In this document: one piece after another, positions 41,642 to 49,874 of the stretch | Numbering within the stretch: the stretch's first letter is position 1 | Layout of the letters: each line of letters starts with the position of its first letter | Source: Actinoplanes subtropicus | Lineage (GTDB): Bacteria > Actinomycetota > Actinomycetes > Mycobacteriales > Micromonosporaceae | Assembly (NCBI RefSeq): GCF_000721705.1 | Contig: NZ_JOJL01000004.1 | Coordinates: forward strand, 434,001 to 498,000 | Length of the DNA stretch: 64,000 bases | Reading direction: 5' to 3' | Position numbers and translations under genes: made by a program | Notes under the pieces: generated by a model | Seen by the model: the letters and a program-made list of their open reading frames with translations, nothing else | Databases searched by the model: none | Told to the model about the DNA's origin: nothing

Positions 41642-41657
41642 GTGGACATCGTCTCAT

Positions 41658-41690
41658 ATTGACTGGATCAATATTGACGTCAACATTGAC
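41658..41690. promoter_or_regulatory. Repeated ATTGAC boxes with a TTGACGTCAA palindrome
   Basis: ATTGAC occurs at 41658-41663, 41673-41678 and 41685-41690 in the 67-bp gap between divergent citrate synthase genes. The middle copy is in the perfect palindrome TTGACGTCAA (41674-41683). Further TTGAT/TTGAC copies follow up to about 41715. The gap is much richer in A+T than its surroundings. It is a strong candidate operator, possibly for the HTH domain of the adjacent citrate synthase-like protein. Confidence 0.6.
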
Positions 41691-41708
41691 GGGATACATG
41701 TTGATTGC

Positions 41709-42818
41709 ATGTTGACTGTCAACCCTGGATTGGCCGGTGTCGTCGCGTTCGACACCGAGATCGCCGAACCCGACCGGGCCGGCGGGTCGCTGCGCTACCG
41801 CGGCGTCGACCTTCGCGAGCTGGCCGGGCGGGTGAGCTTCGCCGACGTGTGGGGGCTGCTCGCCGACGGGGACTTCGCGCAGGGCCTGCCGGCCGCCGAG
41901 CCGTACCCGATCCCGGTGCACTCCGGCGATGTCCGCGTCGACGTGCAGGCGGCCGTGTCGATGCTGGCGCCGCACTGGGGGCTGCGCCCGCTGATCGACA
42001 TCGACGCCGCGCAGGCCCGCGAGGACCTGGCCCGCGTCTCGGTGATGATGTTGTCCTTCGTGGCCCAGTCGGCGCGCGGCCCGCGGATGCCGGCCGTCCC
42101 ACAGCGGCTGGTCGACGCCGGCCGCAACGCCACCGAGCGCTTCATGATCCGCTGGCAGGGCGAGCCGGACCCGCGGCATGTGGCCGCCATCGACCGCTAT
42201 TGGGTGTGCGCGGCCGAGCACGGCATGAACGCGTCCACCTTCACCGCCCGCGTCGTCGCCAGCACCGGTGCCGACGTGCCGACCTGCCTGTCCGCCGCGG
42301 TGGCCGCGCTCTCCGGGCCGCTGCACGGGGGCGCGCCGGCTCGCGCGCTCGGGATGATCGACGACGTCGAACGCGGGGCCGAGCCCCGGGCGTACGTCAA
42401 GGGGATTTTGGATTCCGGAAAGCGTCTGATGGGTTTCGGGCACGCGATCTATCGCGCCGAGGACCCGCGGGCGACGATCCTGCGCGAGGCGGCCCGCGAG
42501 CTGGGCGCTCCGCGGTACGAGGCGGCGCTCGAGCTGGAACGGGCGGCGCTGGCCGAGCTGCGCGAGCGCAAGCCGGACCGGGTGCTGGAGACCAACGTCG
42601 AGTACTGGGCCGCGGTGGTCCTCGACTTCGCCCGGGTCCCGCCGGAGATGCTGGCGGGCATGTTCACCTGCGCCCGCACGGCCGGTTGGAGCGCGCACAT
42701 CCTCGAGCAGAAGCGGCTCGGCAAGCTCATCCGCCCGTCCGCCGACTACGTGGGGCCGGACGCCCGTCCGGCGTCGACGCTGCCCGGCTGGGAGACCGCG
42801 CTCAAGCGTTACGCGTGA
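41709..42818 (+). CDS. Citrate synthase-family protein
   Basis: This 369-residue enzyme starts at the ATG 41709 (LTVNPGLAGVVAFDTEIAEP). Motifs are SLRYRGVDLRELAGRVSF, AEHGMNASTFTARVVAST (the His in EHGMNAST), GPLHGGAPARAL and GFGHAIYRAEDPRATIL with the catalytic His/Asp region. It condenses acetyl-CoA or propionyl-CoA with oxaloacetate, or is a close relative. The two divergent genes resemble the citA-type pairs of other actinobacteria and may form a heteromer. No glyoxylate or methylcitrate cycle genes are adjacent. Confidence 0.8.
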   Translation: MLTVNPGLAGVVAFDTEIAEPDRAGGSLRYRGVDLRELAGRVSFADVWGLLADGDFAQGLPAAEPYPIPVHSGDVRVDVQAAVSMLAPHWGLRPLIDIDAAQAREDLARVSVMMLSFVAQSARGPRMPAVPQRLVDAGRNATERFMIRWQGEPDPRHVAAIDRYWVCAAEHGMNASTFTARVVASTGADVPTCLSAAVAALSGPLHGGAPARALGMIDDVERGAEPRAYVKGILDSGKRLMGFGHAIYRAEDPRATILREAARELGAPRYEAALELERAALAELRERKPDRVLETNVEYWAAVVLDFARVPPEMLAGMFTCARTAGWSAHILEQKRLGKLIRPSADYVGPDARPASTLPGWETALKRYA

Positions 42819-42824
42819 CCGGGG

Positions 42825-42853
42825 TTGACCGGCCGATACTAAGCGCGCATACT
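42825..42853 (+). promoter_or_regulatory. Sigma-70-type promoter with repeated ATACTAA
   Basis: TTGACC (42825-42830), a 17-bp spacer and CATACT (42848-42853) form a good vegetative promoter. The heptamer ATACTAA occurs at 42836-42842 and 42849-42855, so one copy overlaps the -10. This may be the operator of the MarR-type gene downstream. Transcription would start close to the ATG at 42860. Confidence 0.6.
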
Positions 42854-42859
42854 AAATAC

Positions 42860-42928
42860 ATGAAGAGGACCGCCGCTGGGGAGATCAACACCGAGGTGCC
42901 CGTACGCGGGGATGGGGTGCCGGCATGA
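42860..42928 (+). CDS. Possible leaderless 22-residue peptide ORF upstream of EVE gene
   Basis: An ATG at 42860 lies 7 bp after the -10 element, where transcription should begin, so the ORF could be translated without a leader. The peptide is MKRTAAGEINTEV followed by nine residues. Its stop overlaps the EVE start (ATGA at 42925-42928). It may be a coupling peptide that delivers ribosomes to the EVE gene. Confidence 0.4.
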   Translation: MKRTAAGEINTEVPVRGDGVPA

Positions 42929-43434
42929 GGGCGTGGCTCGGTGTGGTGTGCCGCGATCACGTCCTGCGGGGCGCGAGGCTGGGGATCGCCCAGATCGGGC
43001 ACGGCAAGCGGGACGGGCTCGCGCGGCTCGCGGCCGGTGACTGGCTCGTCTACTACTCGCCGCGGACGAGCCTGCGCGACGGTGCGCCCTTGCAGGCGTT
43101 CACCGCGCTCGGCCGGATCGCCGACGACGAGATCTGGCAGGCGCACGAGGGCGACTTCCACCCGTGGCGGCGCCGGGCCGACTACCTGCCCGGCGCGGTC
43201 GAGACGCCGATCAAGTCGTTGCGTCTCGACCTCACGGACCGGGCCGGCTGGGGTGCCACGCTGCGGCGCGGCCTCGTCCGGCTCACCGACGACGACTTCG
43301 CGCGCATTCACGCCGCGATGCGGGCGCCTGGAGTGGCGGCCGGAGCGGCGCCTGGAGTGGCGGCCGGGGCGCCGCCCGAAGTCGCGCCCGGCGAAAGCGG
43401 GCCGGCCGCGTGGGCGCAGCCGGTGACGGCGTGA
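42925..43434 (+). CDS. EVE-domain protein (UPF0310)
   Basis: This 169-residue protein fits the EVE/PUA-like family: AWLGVVCRDHVLRGARLGIA, AAGDWLVYYSPRTSLRDG, FTALGRIADDEIWQ and FHPWRRRADYLP. EVE domains bind modified bases in DNA or RNA, and these small stand-alone forms are common in actinobacteria. The last 40 residues are an Ala/Gly/Pro-rich repeat (APGVAAGAAPGVAAGAPPEV) outside the fold. It is followed by a MarR gene with a 4-bp overlap (GTGA). Confidence 0.78.
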   Translation: MRAWLGVVCRDHVLRGARLGIAQIGHGKRDGLARLAAGDWLVYYSPRTSLRDGAPLQAFTALGRIADDEIWQAHEGDFHPWRRRADYLPGAVETPIKSLRLDLTDRAGWGATLRRGLVRLTDDDFARIHAAMRAPGVAAGAAPGVAAGAPPEVAPGESGPAAWAQPVTA

Positions 43435-43871
43435 GTCTGGCCTCCGGGTTCGAGAGCGCGGAGGAGAGTCCCGGCTTCCTGTTGTGGCAGGTCACCAACC
43501 GGTGGCAGGTCGCACAGCGGGCCGCCCTGAAGCCGTTCGACCTCACGCATGTGCAGTTCGTGCTGCTGGCGGGGCTCACGTACCTGCAGGCGTCCGGCCC
43601 GGTCACGCAGAAGACCCTCGCCGGGATGGCCGCCACCGACCCGATGATGACCTCGCAGGTGCTGCGCACGCTGGAGGGCCGGGGTCTGGTGCATCGGCCC
43701 GCGCATCCCACCGACGGGCGGGCCCGGGCGGTGGCCGTCACCGAGGGCGGCCGCGACCTCGCCAACCGGGCGGTGGTGGCGGTCGAGGCGTGCGACGCCG
43801 CCTTCTTCGCGGGCCTGGGCGACGGCTTGGGTGCCTTCACCGCGGGGTTGCGCATCTTGCGGCAATCCTGA
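43431..43871 (+). CDS. MarR-family transcriptional regulator
   Basis: This 146-residue protein starts at a GTG overlapping the EVE stop. It has the MarR layout: FLLWQVTNRWQVAQR, FDLTHVQFVLLAGLTYL, a winged HTH (VTQKTLAGMAATDPMMTSQV, LRTLEGRGLVHRPAHPTDGR) and a C-terminal dimer helix. The wing motif DGRARAVAVTEGG is canonical. It probably represses its own operon through the ATACTAA repeats at the promoter. The ligand is unknown. Confidence 0.83.
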   Translation: MSLASGFESAEESPGFLLWQVTNRWQVAQRAALKPFDLTHVQFVLLAGLTYLQASGPVTQKTLAGMAATDPMMTSQVLRTLEGRGLVHRPAHPTDGRARAVAVTEGGRDLANRAVVAVEACDAAFFAGLGDGLGAFTAGLRILRQS

Positions 43872-43985
43872 ATGGGGGCAGGAGGGCCGGCTTGCCGATC
43901 GTGGCGTGGGCTCCGGTTCGGCGGGGCGCCGTCGGGCCGACGGGCAAGCACTGGCACGTGTTCCACCTGATCGCGCGAGTACCGC

Positions 43986-44456
43986 TCATTCGGCCAGAAC
44001 GAAGATGAACTCCTCGACGCCGTCCAAAGGCACGGGCGCCGCGGCCTCCAGCGTTCGGTCGCGCCGGAAGCCGCATTTCTCCAGGACGCGGATCGAACCG
44101 GCGTTATGGGCGGCGACATGGGCGTACAGCGGCCGCTCCGGCAGTTCGGTCGCGAATTGCGACAGCGCCCGGGTCGCCACGCCGCGGCCCCAATATTCGC
44201 GCCCGATCCAGTAGCCGATCAGCCGCTGCCCGTCGTCCGGCCAGCTGCTGAGGACGCCCGCGATTTCGCCGTCGGCCAGGATCGTCCGCAGGATGTTCGC
44301 GTCGTCGAGCCGGATTTTCGCCCAATGCGCGTCGAACTGATCCCGGTCGCGCGAGGGGAAGGCGGCCATCGCGGCCGCCTCCGGATCCGTCTGGTGGTCG
44401 AAGAGCACGTCGAGGTCGCTGTCCTCGACCTCCCTGAGGCGTACGTCGTCGGTCAT
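43986..44456 (-). CDS. GNAT-family acetyltransferase (RimJ/RimL-like)
   Basis: This 156-residue GNAT protein has VRLREVEDSDLDVLFDHQTD at the start. The acetyl-CoA loop is REYWGRGVATRALSQFATEL (R/QxxGxG/A form), with HNAGSIRVLEKCGFRRD at the end. The start at 44456 is chosen because the family begins there; the upstream 22 residues are low-complexity. It stands alone. The substrate, a protein or small-molecule amine, is unknown. Confidence 0.8.
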   Translation of the reverse strand: MTDDVRLREVEDSDLDVLFDHQTDPEAAAMAAFPSRDRDQFDAHWAKIRLDDANILRTILADGEIAGVLSSWPDDGQRLIGYWIGREYWGRGVATRALSQFATELPERPLYAHVAAHNAGSIRVLEKCGFRRDRTLEAAAPVPLDGVEEFIFVLAE

Positions 44457-44594
44457 TGTTCTGGCTCTCAGGTCTTGGGCCGGGAACAGCCCGGCGGCCG
44501 CGGTCGGAGCCGTACCACCCACTCAGCTCGGCTGGCACGGCGGGGACTCGGCTCAGCTCGTACGGTAAAGGCTTTTGTATTGAACCCGGCGGCG

Positions 44595-44885
44595 TCAGAC
44601 CCCGGCATTGGTGAAGGGGTTGTGTTCGGTGATGAGTTTGTCGATGCGGGCCTGGTCGACGCGGCGGACCACGGTGCCCGAGTCCTGGGCGTCGCGGACG
44701 GTTTTGGCGAGGGTGAAGGCCGAGGTGACGACGTAGAGCAGGCCCAATCCCAGGAAGGCGCGGACCCAGCCGCCGACCGGGAGGTAGTAGATGCCGATCG
44801 CGACGGCGATGAGGGAGATGCTGAACGAGGCTATCGCCTGGGCGTAGAAAGCGTTGGTGACCTTCGGCTGCGTGCTGATGTCCAT
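44595..44885 (-). CDS. YiaA/YiaB-type two-helix membrane protein
   Basis: This 96-residue protein has two predicted helices (AIASFSISLIAVAIGIYYL and RAFLGLGLLYVVTSAFTLA), followed by TVRDAQDSGTVVRRVDQARI. This matches the YiaAB two-helix domain family, whose function is unknown. The start at 44885 has GAGG 9 bp upstream; an ATG at 44894 is less favoured. It is monocistronic by spacing. Confidence 0.75.
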   Translation of the reverse strand: MDISTQPKVTNAFYAQAIASFSISLIAVAIGIYYLPVGGWVRAFLGLGLLYVVTSAFTLAKTVRDAQDSGTVVRRVDQARIDKLITEHNPFTNAGV

Positions 44886-44944
44886 GGCGGTCATCCTCGT
44901 CGGCGGCGGGCCGTGGCGGATGAGTGCGAATACTCAACGGCGCC

Positions 44945-45307
44945 TCAAAGGCCCTCGTGGTTGAGGTAGAGCACGATTCGCAGGCGGTCGCCGTCGTCGT
45001 GCAGCAGGAACGAGGAGGACAGGCGTTTCGGGTCGCCGCCGGCGAGGCGGGGGCAGGCCCATTCGGTACGGGCGAGCAGGTAATGGTCGTCGAGGCGATC
45101 CCAGGTCAGTGCCGTGCGGGCGGCGGGGCCCAGGCCGGCGGCCGCGAAAAGGGCTGCTCGGCGGGGGAGGGCCTGCAGGAACCGGTCGAGCGTGATCGGG
45201 CGGGCGCCGGTGGCATCGGCGAGGAGGAATGGGTCGGCGAAGAGTTCCGGGTCGCCCTTGGCTTTGCCGAAGACTTCGAAGAATTGCGGTACGCGGGAGT
45301 CGTCCAT
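44945..45307 (-). CDS. Hypothetical protein, possibly SnoaL-like
   Basis: This 120-residue soluble protein has VPQFFEVFGKAKGDPELFAD, ITLDRFLQALPRRAALFAAAG and LLHDDGDRLRIVLYLNHEGL. The length and mixed helix-strand pattern ending in a beta-rich segment suggest a cone-like SnoaL/NTF2 fold, but no catalytic signature is clear. The start at 45307 drops a Cys/Arg-rich extension. It lies 50 bp downstream of the hydrolase gene on the same strand and could be co-transcribed. Confidence 0.5.
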   Translation of the reverse strand: MDDSRVPQFFEVFGKAKGDPELFADPFLLADATGARPITLDRFLQALPRRAALFAAAGLGPAARTALTWDRLDDHYLLARTEWACPRLAGGDPKRLSSSFLLHDDGDRLRIVLYLNHEGL

Positions 45308-45357
45308 GGCGGAAACGGTAAACCGGGTAGGCCGACAGAATACCACAAAATGCGTAT

Positions 45358-46191
45358 TTATTCCAGTACTCGGCGGGTGGAAATGGGATCGGCCATTTCG
45401 CTGATGCGCTTCGCCACGTGGGCGGCGCCGGCGCCGAGCAGGATCGTGTAGTGGTTGACGTCGGGAACCATTTCGGCGCCGGCGGCCTGCAGTATGGGCA
45501 GCGGGTACATGCCGGTGGGCTCGTCCTGCAGGCCGCGGGGCGCTCCTAGGAGCGGGAACTCGGCGGGCGCGGGGTGGGTGAGCATGTCGCGGGCGTCGGC
45601 TCGGATGGCGTCGATATTGCAGGACGAGCCGGCGCCGGTGTAGTCGCGCAGGATGTAGGCCGAAATATCGTCATTCCATGACGAGCCGAGCGCCGGATTC
45701 GCACGGAAATAAGCTAAATATTCGGAAGATGTGGGGAAAGTCATGGAGAGACGCCGCATGGCCGGGCCGATCGTGGCCAGCAGGGCGGCGTCCACGTCGA
45801 TGTCCGGCGGCACGGGCAGCGGGAGGCCGCCGTCGATGAGCAGCACCGACGAGACCCGGGTGGGATAGCGCGCGGCCGTCTCGGTGACCGCGAAGCCACC
45901 CATCGAGTGTCCGGCCAGCGCCACCTTCCGTGCCCCGAAGTGATCGGCCACCGCGACCAGGTCGGCCGCGTGCGCGGCCATCCCGTAGGGCCCGGGAAGA
46001 CTCGCGCTCCCGGCCCTTCCGCGCAGATCAGGGGCAATCAGCCGGACGCGTCCCGCCAGTTCCCGGGCGACAGCGGCCCAGCTGAGCGCGTTCGCGGTGA
46101 TCCCATGAGCGGCGATGACCAGCGGGCCGTCACCGGGCCAGGCCACCACGCGCAGCAACCCGCCCCGCACCGCGACGTCGATCTCCTCCAT
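45358..46191 (-). CDS. Alpha/beta hydrolase
   Basis: This 277-residue enzyme has the oxyanion strand VIAAHGITANALSW, the nucleophile elbow GHSMGGFA and LLIDGG after strand 6. The likely catalytic His is in VPDVNHYTIL. It resembles haloalkane dehalogenase/esterase-type hydrolases. The start is the ATG at 46191, as the upstream frame is low-complexity. The segment 45700-45740 is A+T-rich and includes a TTA codon in SSEYLAYF, unlike its neighbours. The substrate is unknown. Confidence 0.8.
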   Translation of the reverse strand: MEEIDVAVRGGLLRVVAWPGDGPLVIAAHGITANALSWAAVARELAGRVRLIAPDLRGRAGSASLPGPYGMAAHAADLVAVADHFGARKVALAGHSMGGFAVTETAARYPTRVSSVLLIDGGLPLPVPPDIDVDAALLATIGPAMRRLSMTFPTSSEYLAYFRANPALGSSWNDDISAYILRDYTGAGSSCNIDAIRADARDMLTHPAPAEFPLLGAPRGLQDEPTGMYPLPILQAAGAEMVPDVNHYTILLGAGAAHVAKRISEMADPISTRRVLE

Positions 46192-46314
46192 CCCAGCAGC
46201 GTAGGCACTTCGTGGGTCGCCGCCACATGGCTCCGACCCACATCCGGCCGTCCCGCACCATGTGGGTTCGACGCAGGAGGCGCCGGACTGGGCTAGCCTG
46301 TCCCTTCCACGATC

Positions 46315-46632
46315 TTGGATGTATCGAGTCCGAGGCCGACGAGGACGGAGTGTGGATGCAAGAACCGCACCGCTGACGACGGTCTCGCGGTCATCTACCG
46401 GGTCAACAAGGACACCGGCGACCGGGTGCTGATGACCAACGGCACCAGCGGCGGCGTGACCAACCCCTGGCTCGGGCACGGCAACGACATGACGATCGTC
46501 GACATCGACGGCGTACACCACCTGTTCGTGGTCACCATGAAAGGCAGCGGCAGCGCGCAACTGGTGAAGCTCAGCTACGACGGCAGCACCTACTACTTCG
46601 CCGGGTCGTACGAGATCCGTCTCAACGGATGA
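46315..46632 (+). pseudogene. Probable C-terminal remnant of a secreted or repeat protein
   Basis: The frame encodes about 83 protein-like residues from 46381 (DGLAVIYRVNKDTGDRVLMT, LFVVTMKGSGSAQLVKLSYD, TYYFAGSYEIRLNG), which read as beta-strand repeats of a propeller-like or secreted protein. Upstream of 46381 the sequence has no signal peptide, RBS or coherent continuation. It looks like the 3' end of a gene whose front was lost. A short intact gene starting at the TTG 46315 cannot be excluded. Confidence 0.45.
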
Positions 46633-46645
46633 TGCCCGAGGTTTT

Positions 46646-46661
46646 CTCTATCTATATAGAG
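46646..46661. promoter_or_regulatory. Palindrome CTCTAT-CTAT-ATAGAG upstream of padR
   Basis: A 6-bp perfect inverted repeat with a 4-bp centre lies 8 bp before the PadR start. Its A+T-rich centre also overlaps a TATATA -10-like element, so a repressor bound here would block transcription. It is probably the PadR auto-operator. Confidence 0.5.
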
Positions 46662-46668
46662 TTCCGGC

Positions 46669-46983
46669 ATGGTTCGAGCGAGGCGCCCGTCGGCGCAGAC
46701 CCTGTTGGTCGTCAACGCGCTGGCCGCCGAGCCGGGTGTCTGGCGGTACGGCTATGAGCTCGGGCAGCAGGTCGGCCTGAAGGCCGGTTCGCTGTATCCC
46801 ATTCTGATCAGGCTGCGCGATCGGGGCCTGCTCGCGGCGAGCTGGGAGGACGATCCGACGCCCGGTCGGCCGCCGCGGCATCTGTACCGGTTGACCGAGG
46901 ATGGTGTGCGCTGGGCGGCCGAGGTGGCGGCCGGGCCCGCGCCGGCCCGTGCGGCCGTTCGTCCTCGGCTGCGGGAGGTGTGA
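46669..46983 (+). CDS. PadR-family transcriptional regulator
   Basis: This 104-residue PadR protein has the winged HTH signature WRYGYELGQQVGLKAGSLYP, ILIRLRDRGLLAASWED and PPRHLYRLTEDG. It is short, lacking the long C-terminal helical domain of PadR-s1 members. The stop overlaps the following membrane gene (TGATG), a common PadR-plus-effector arrangement. It likely represses both genes through the adjacent palindrome. Confidence 0.85.
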   Translation: MVRARRPSAQTLLVVNALAAEPGVWRYGYELGQQVGLKAGSLYPILIRLRDRGLLAASWEDDPTPGRPPRHLYRLTEDGVRWAAEVAAGPAPARAAVRPRLREV

Positions 46984-47984
46984 TGACCATGGTCGGACGG
47001 GATGGGCCTGCCCGGTTGCTGGGCGCCGCCGTGCGGGTCCTGCCGGCCGGGCGCCGGGACTGGGGCCGGGCGATGCAGGCGGAGCTCGCCGCGATCGAGG
47101 ACCCCGCGGATCGGCGCGGTTTCGCCTGGGGTTGCCTGCGCGCCGCCGCGGTCGAGTTCCATCTGCTGCGCGGCGCCCTGCACGTATTGGCGGTGTTGGC
47201 CGTGGCGGGGACGTTGGTGGCGTGGGCGGCGACCGTCAACGAGCCACCGCTGGCCTGGATGCTGTCCACGGTCGTGTCGCTTCTCGCCGTGGTGTGCTGG
47301 GCGGCGCGCAAGGCCGGCATGCTCGGGCCCACCGATGACGGGGTCGCGGCGTGGCTGCTGCGCGGTGGCGGCTACCTGATCGCGGTCGCGGTCGCCGCGG
47401 TTGCCCTGGCCCACAGCCACCCGGCGACCCTGGAGGCGGCCGATGCCGGCTCCGCCGTTCTGGGACTGTCCACGATCGGCGCGGGTTTCCTGGTCGGGGT
47501 GGTCTCGGTGGCGGGCAGGCGGTCGGCGGCGACGGCCCGGGTGCTGATCACCGGCGTCGGTAGCGCGCTGGCCGCGACCGCGGGCTGGCTGCTTGTTGTG
47601 CTTCTCGCCCCGCCGATCCCGGCCACGGTCGGCTGGGCGCTGGCGGCGACCGCGGTGGCCGCGGTGCTCGCCGTGCTGGCGAATGCCGGCGAGTCCAGCA
47701 CCATCCAGGCCTGCCTGCTGGCCGGGCTGATCGCCACGGCGGCCACGATGGCGTTGATCTTCGGCAGCGTGGAACTGCTCGCCCATCTGGGTCCGGACCG
47801 CCTCATCCCGGACATCACCCCCGCAGCCCTGCCCGGCCAGCACATCAGCGAGAGCCGGACCGAGATCGTCGACCCGTACGTGCTGATCCTCTTCCTGGCC
47901 GGGGCGGCGGCGACCGTGCTCGGCCTCGCCGCCGTTGCCACCCGCCGGCCCGTTGCCGGCAGCTCCCGCTCAGTCACCGGATAG
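46983..47984 (+). CDS. Multi-pass membrane protein partnered with PadR
   Basis: This 333-residue protein has a soluble N-terminal 60 residues (LPAGRRDWGRAMQAELAAIE, RRGFAWGCLRAAAVEF), then about seven or eight hydrophobic segments, for example VLAVLAVAGTLVAWAATV and AWLLRGGGYLIAVAVAAV. The N-terminal W-x3-MxAEL motif recurs in actinobacterial proteins encoded after PadR genes. No catalytic motif is seen. It is translationally coupled to padR and overlaps the convergent PucR gene by 15 bp. Confidence 0.65.
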   Translation: MTMVGRDGPARLLGAAVRVLPAGRRDWGRAMQAELAAIEDPADRRGFAWGCLRAAAVEFHLLRGALHVLAVLAVAGTLVAWAATVNEPPLAWMLSTVVSLLAVVCWAARKAGMLGPTDDGVAAWLLRGGGYLIAVAVAAVALAHSHPATLEAADAGSAVLGLSTIGAGFLVGVVSVAGRRSAATARVLITGVGSALAATAGWLLVVLLAPPIPATVGWALAATAVAAVLAVLANAGESSTIQACLLAGLIATAATMALIFGSVELLAHLGPDRLIPDITPAALPGQHISESRTEIVDPYVLILFLAGAAATVLGLAAVATRRPVAGSSRSVTG

Positions 47985-49865
47985 CGGCCCGCGGAGCCGG
48001 TGCAGGCGCAGGGCCAGCTGGAGGTCGAGCGCGCGCCCCGGCGCCTGCCAATCGGCCCCGAGCAGGTGCGAGATCCGGTCGAGGCGCTGGGTGACCGTGT
48101 TGACGTGGACGTGCAGCGACTCGGCCGCCCGGGACAGGCTGCCGCCCGCGGCGAAGTAGGCCTCCAGCGTCCTGAGCAGCGCCGTGCCCCGCCGCGCGTC
48201 GTAGTCGATCACCGGCCCGGCGGCGGCGTGCACGAACGCCGGGACGTCGCGGCGGTCGCCCAGCAGCAGGCCGACGTAGCCGAGCTCGGTGTGGCCGGCC
48301 CCGTCGCCGGTGCGGCCCAGGGCGATCAGTGCCGTCGCGCACGAATCGGCCTCGTGGAACGCGGACGCCACCTCGGCCGGCGACCCGGACGGGCCGGCCG
48401 CCCCGGCGGTGACCGGCCGGCCCAGCGTCCGGCCCATTTCCTTGGCGACCGTACGGGCACATCCGGCCGGATCCGACCCCGGCAGCAGCAGCGCGATCCG
48501 CCCGTCCCGCCCGGCCGCCAGGCCACCGCGCGCCGCCGCGAAGGTCCGCGCCCAGGACAGCGCCCGCTGCCGCAGCTCGCCGGCCACCGCCACCAGCACG
48601 TGCGGCTCGTCCAGCGACACGCCCAGCCGCTCGGCCCGCGACCGCAGGCCCTCCTCGTCGCGCAACGGCACCGAGATCAGGTCGTCGAGCAGTTCGCCGC
48701 GGACCTGCCCCTCGGCCTCGGCGACCGTCCGGCGAAACAGCAGCAGCAACGCGGTGATCTGCGCGGCCCGCTCGAGAATCCGCTGGTCGGCGCCCTCCAG
48801 CCGGTGCGACGGGTGGAACACCAGGGCGCCCAGGTTGTCGGCGCCGGCCGCGACCGCCGCCACGTACGCGTCGCCGCGCGCGACGCTGTGCCCCTCGGCC
48901 CGGGACGCGGCGACCGCCGAGGCCACCTCGGCAGTCTCCAGGGTGGGCATGCCGCCGGACGAGGGCCAGGAGGCGGACTTGGCGGTGGCCAGGGTGCGGC
49001 CCTGGGCGTCCAGCACGATCAGCGCGCCGCCGAGCACGTCGACCAGGTCGGCCGCCACGTCCTCCACGCCGCCGCCGCGCAGCACCAGCGCGGTCATCCG
49101 GTCGTGCGCCGCCGCGGCCCGCTCGACCGACGCGCTGTGCGCCTGGATCACCCCGTTCGCCTCGGACAGCTCGGCCAGCGCCGCCTGGGTCTCGGTCAGC
49201 AGCCGGGCCGTGTCGATCGCCACCGCGGCGTGCGCGGCGAGCGACCCGAGCAGCGCGACCTCCTCCCGGGCGAACGGGCGCTCGGTCCGGTTCGCCGCGA
49301 ACAGGACCCCGATCACGGCCGGTCCGAGGAGGAGCGGCACTCCCAGGATCGCGACCAGGCCCTCGTCCCGTACACCCGAATCGATCTCCGCCGTGTGCCG
49401 GAAGCGCGGGTCCTTGCCGTAGTGCGCGGTGACATACGGCGTCCCGGAGACGGCGACCAATCCGCCCAGGCCGGCCCCCGCGGGCAGCCGCAACGTCTGG
49501 AAGCTGGCCGCCACCGAGCCGTCGGTGATCCGCATGTACGTGTCGCCGCGCTCCGGATCCTCGAGCGTCAGGTACGAGACGTCCGCGCCGAGCAGCGTGC
49601 GCGCCCGGTGCACGATCGCCCGCAGCACCGCGTCGAGGTCGCGCAGCCCGGCGAGGTCGCCCGCGGTGTCGTAGAGCGCGGACAACTCCTCCTCGCGGCG
49701 CCGCCGGCGCTCCAGCAGTTCGCGTACGCGCAAGGCAGCGATTTTGATCTCTTCGAGCGAGGCCAGCTCGGCCGGGGGCGCGCCGGCCTGCCGGGCGGCG
49801 AGCAGCGGGCGCTCGAACTCGACCGGGGCGGCCTCCCGGGCGAGCAGCGTCAGGAACTCGAGCAT
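47970..49865 (-). CDS. GAF-PucR family transcriptional regulator
   Basis: This 631-residue regulator has an N-terminal coiled segment (about 40-65, RELLERRRRREEELSALYDT), a GAF domain (about 75-220: TLLGADVSYLTLEDPERGDT, ILGVPLLLGPAVIGVLFAAN) and a CdaR/GGDEF-like middle. The PucR C-terminal HTH is ALLRTLEAYFAAGGSLSRAA, ESLHVHVNTVTQRLDRI. PucR-type proteins usually activate catabolic genes in response to a small molecule sensed by the GAF domain. It ends 15 bp inside the convergent gene and lies 9 bp downstream of a 3-hydroxybutyrate dehydrogenase gene on the same strand, its probable target. Confidence 0.82.
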   Translation of the reverse strand: MLEFLTLLAREAAPVEFERPLLAARQAGAPPAELASLEEIKIAALRVRELLERRRRREEELSALYDTAGDLAGLRDLDAVLRAIVHRARTLLGADVSYLTLEDPERGDTYMRITDGSVAASFQTLRLPAGAGLGGLVAVSGTPYVTAHYGKDPRFRHTAEIDSGVRDEGLVAILGVPLLLGPAVIGVLFAANRTERPFAREEVALLGSLAAHAAVAIDTARLLTETQAALAELSEANGVIQAHSASVERAAAAHDRMTALVLRGGGVEDVAADLVDVLGGALIVLDAQGRTLATAKSASWPSSGGMPTLETAEVASAVAASRAEGHSVARGDAYVAAVAAGADNLGALVFHPSHRLEGADQRILERAAQITALLLLFRRTVAEAEGQVRGELLDDLISVPLRDEEGLRSRAERLGVSLDEPHVLVAVAGELRQRALSWARTFAAARGGLAAGRDGRIALLLPGSDPAGCARTVAKEMGRTLGRPVTAGAAGPSGSPAEVASAFHEADSCATALIALGRTGDGAGHTELGYVGLLLGDRRDVPAFVHAAAGPVIDYDARRGTALLRTLEAYFAAGGSLSRAAESLHVHVNTVTQRLDRISHLLGADWQAPGRALDLQLALRLHRLRGPLSGD

Positions 49866-49874
49866 GATCGGAAT

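Noticed and set aside
39765..42698. 977-residue open frame on the minus strand
   Set aside because: It passes through the 41-bp repeat and both citrate synthase genes in a different frame, and the product is Arg/Pro-rich noise typical of high-GC shadow frames.
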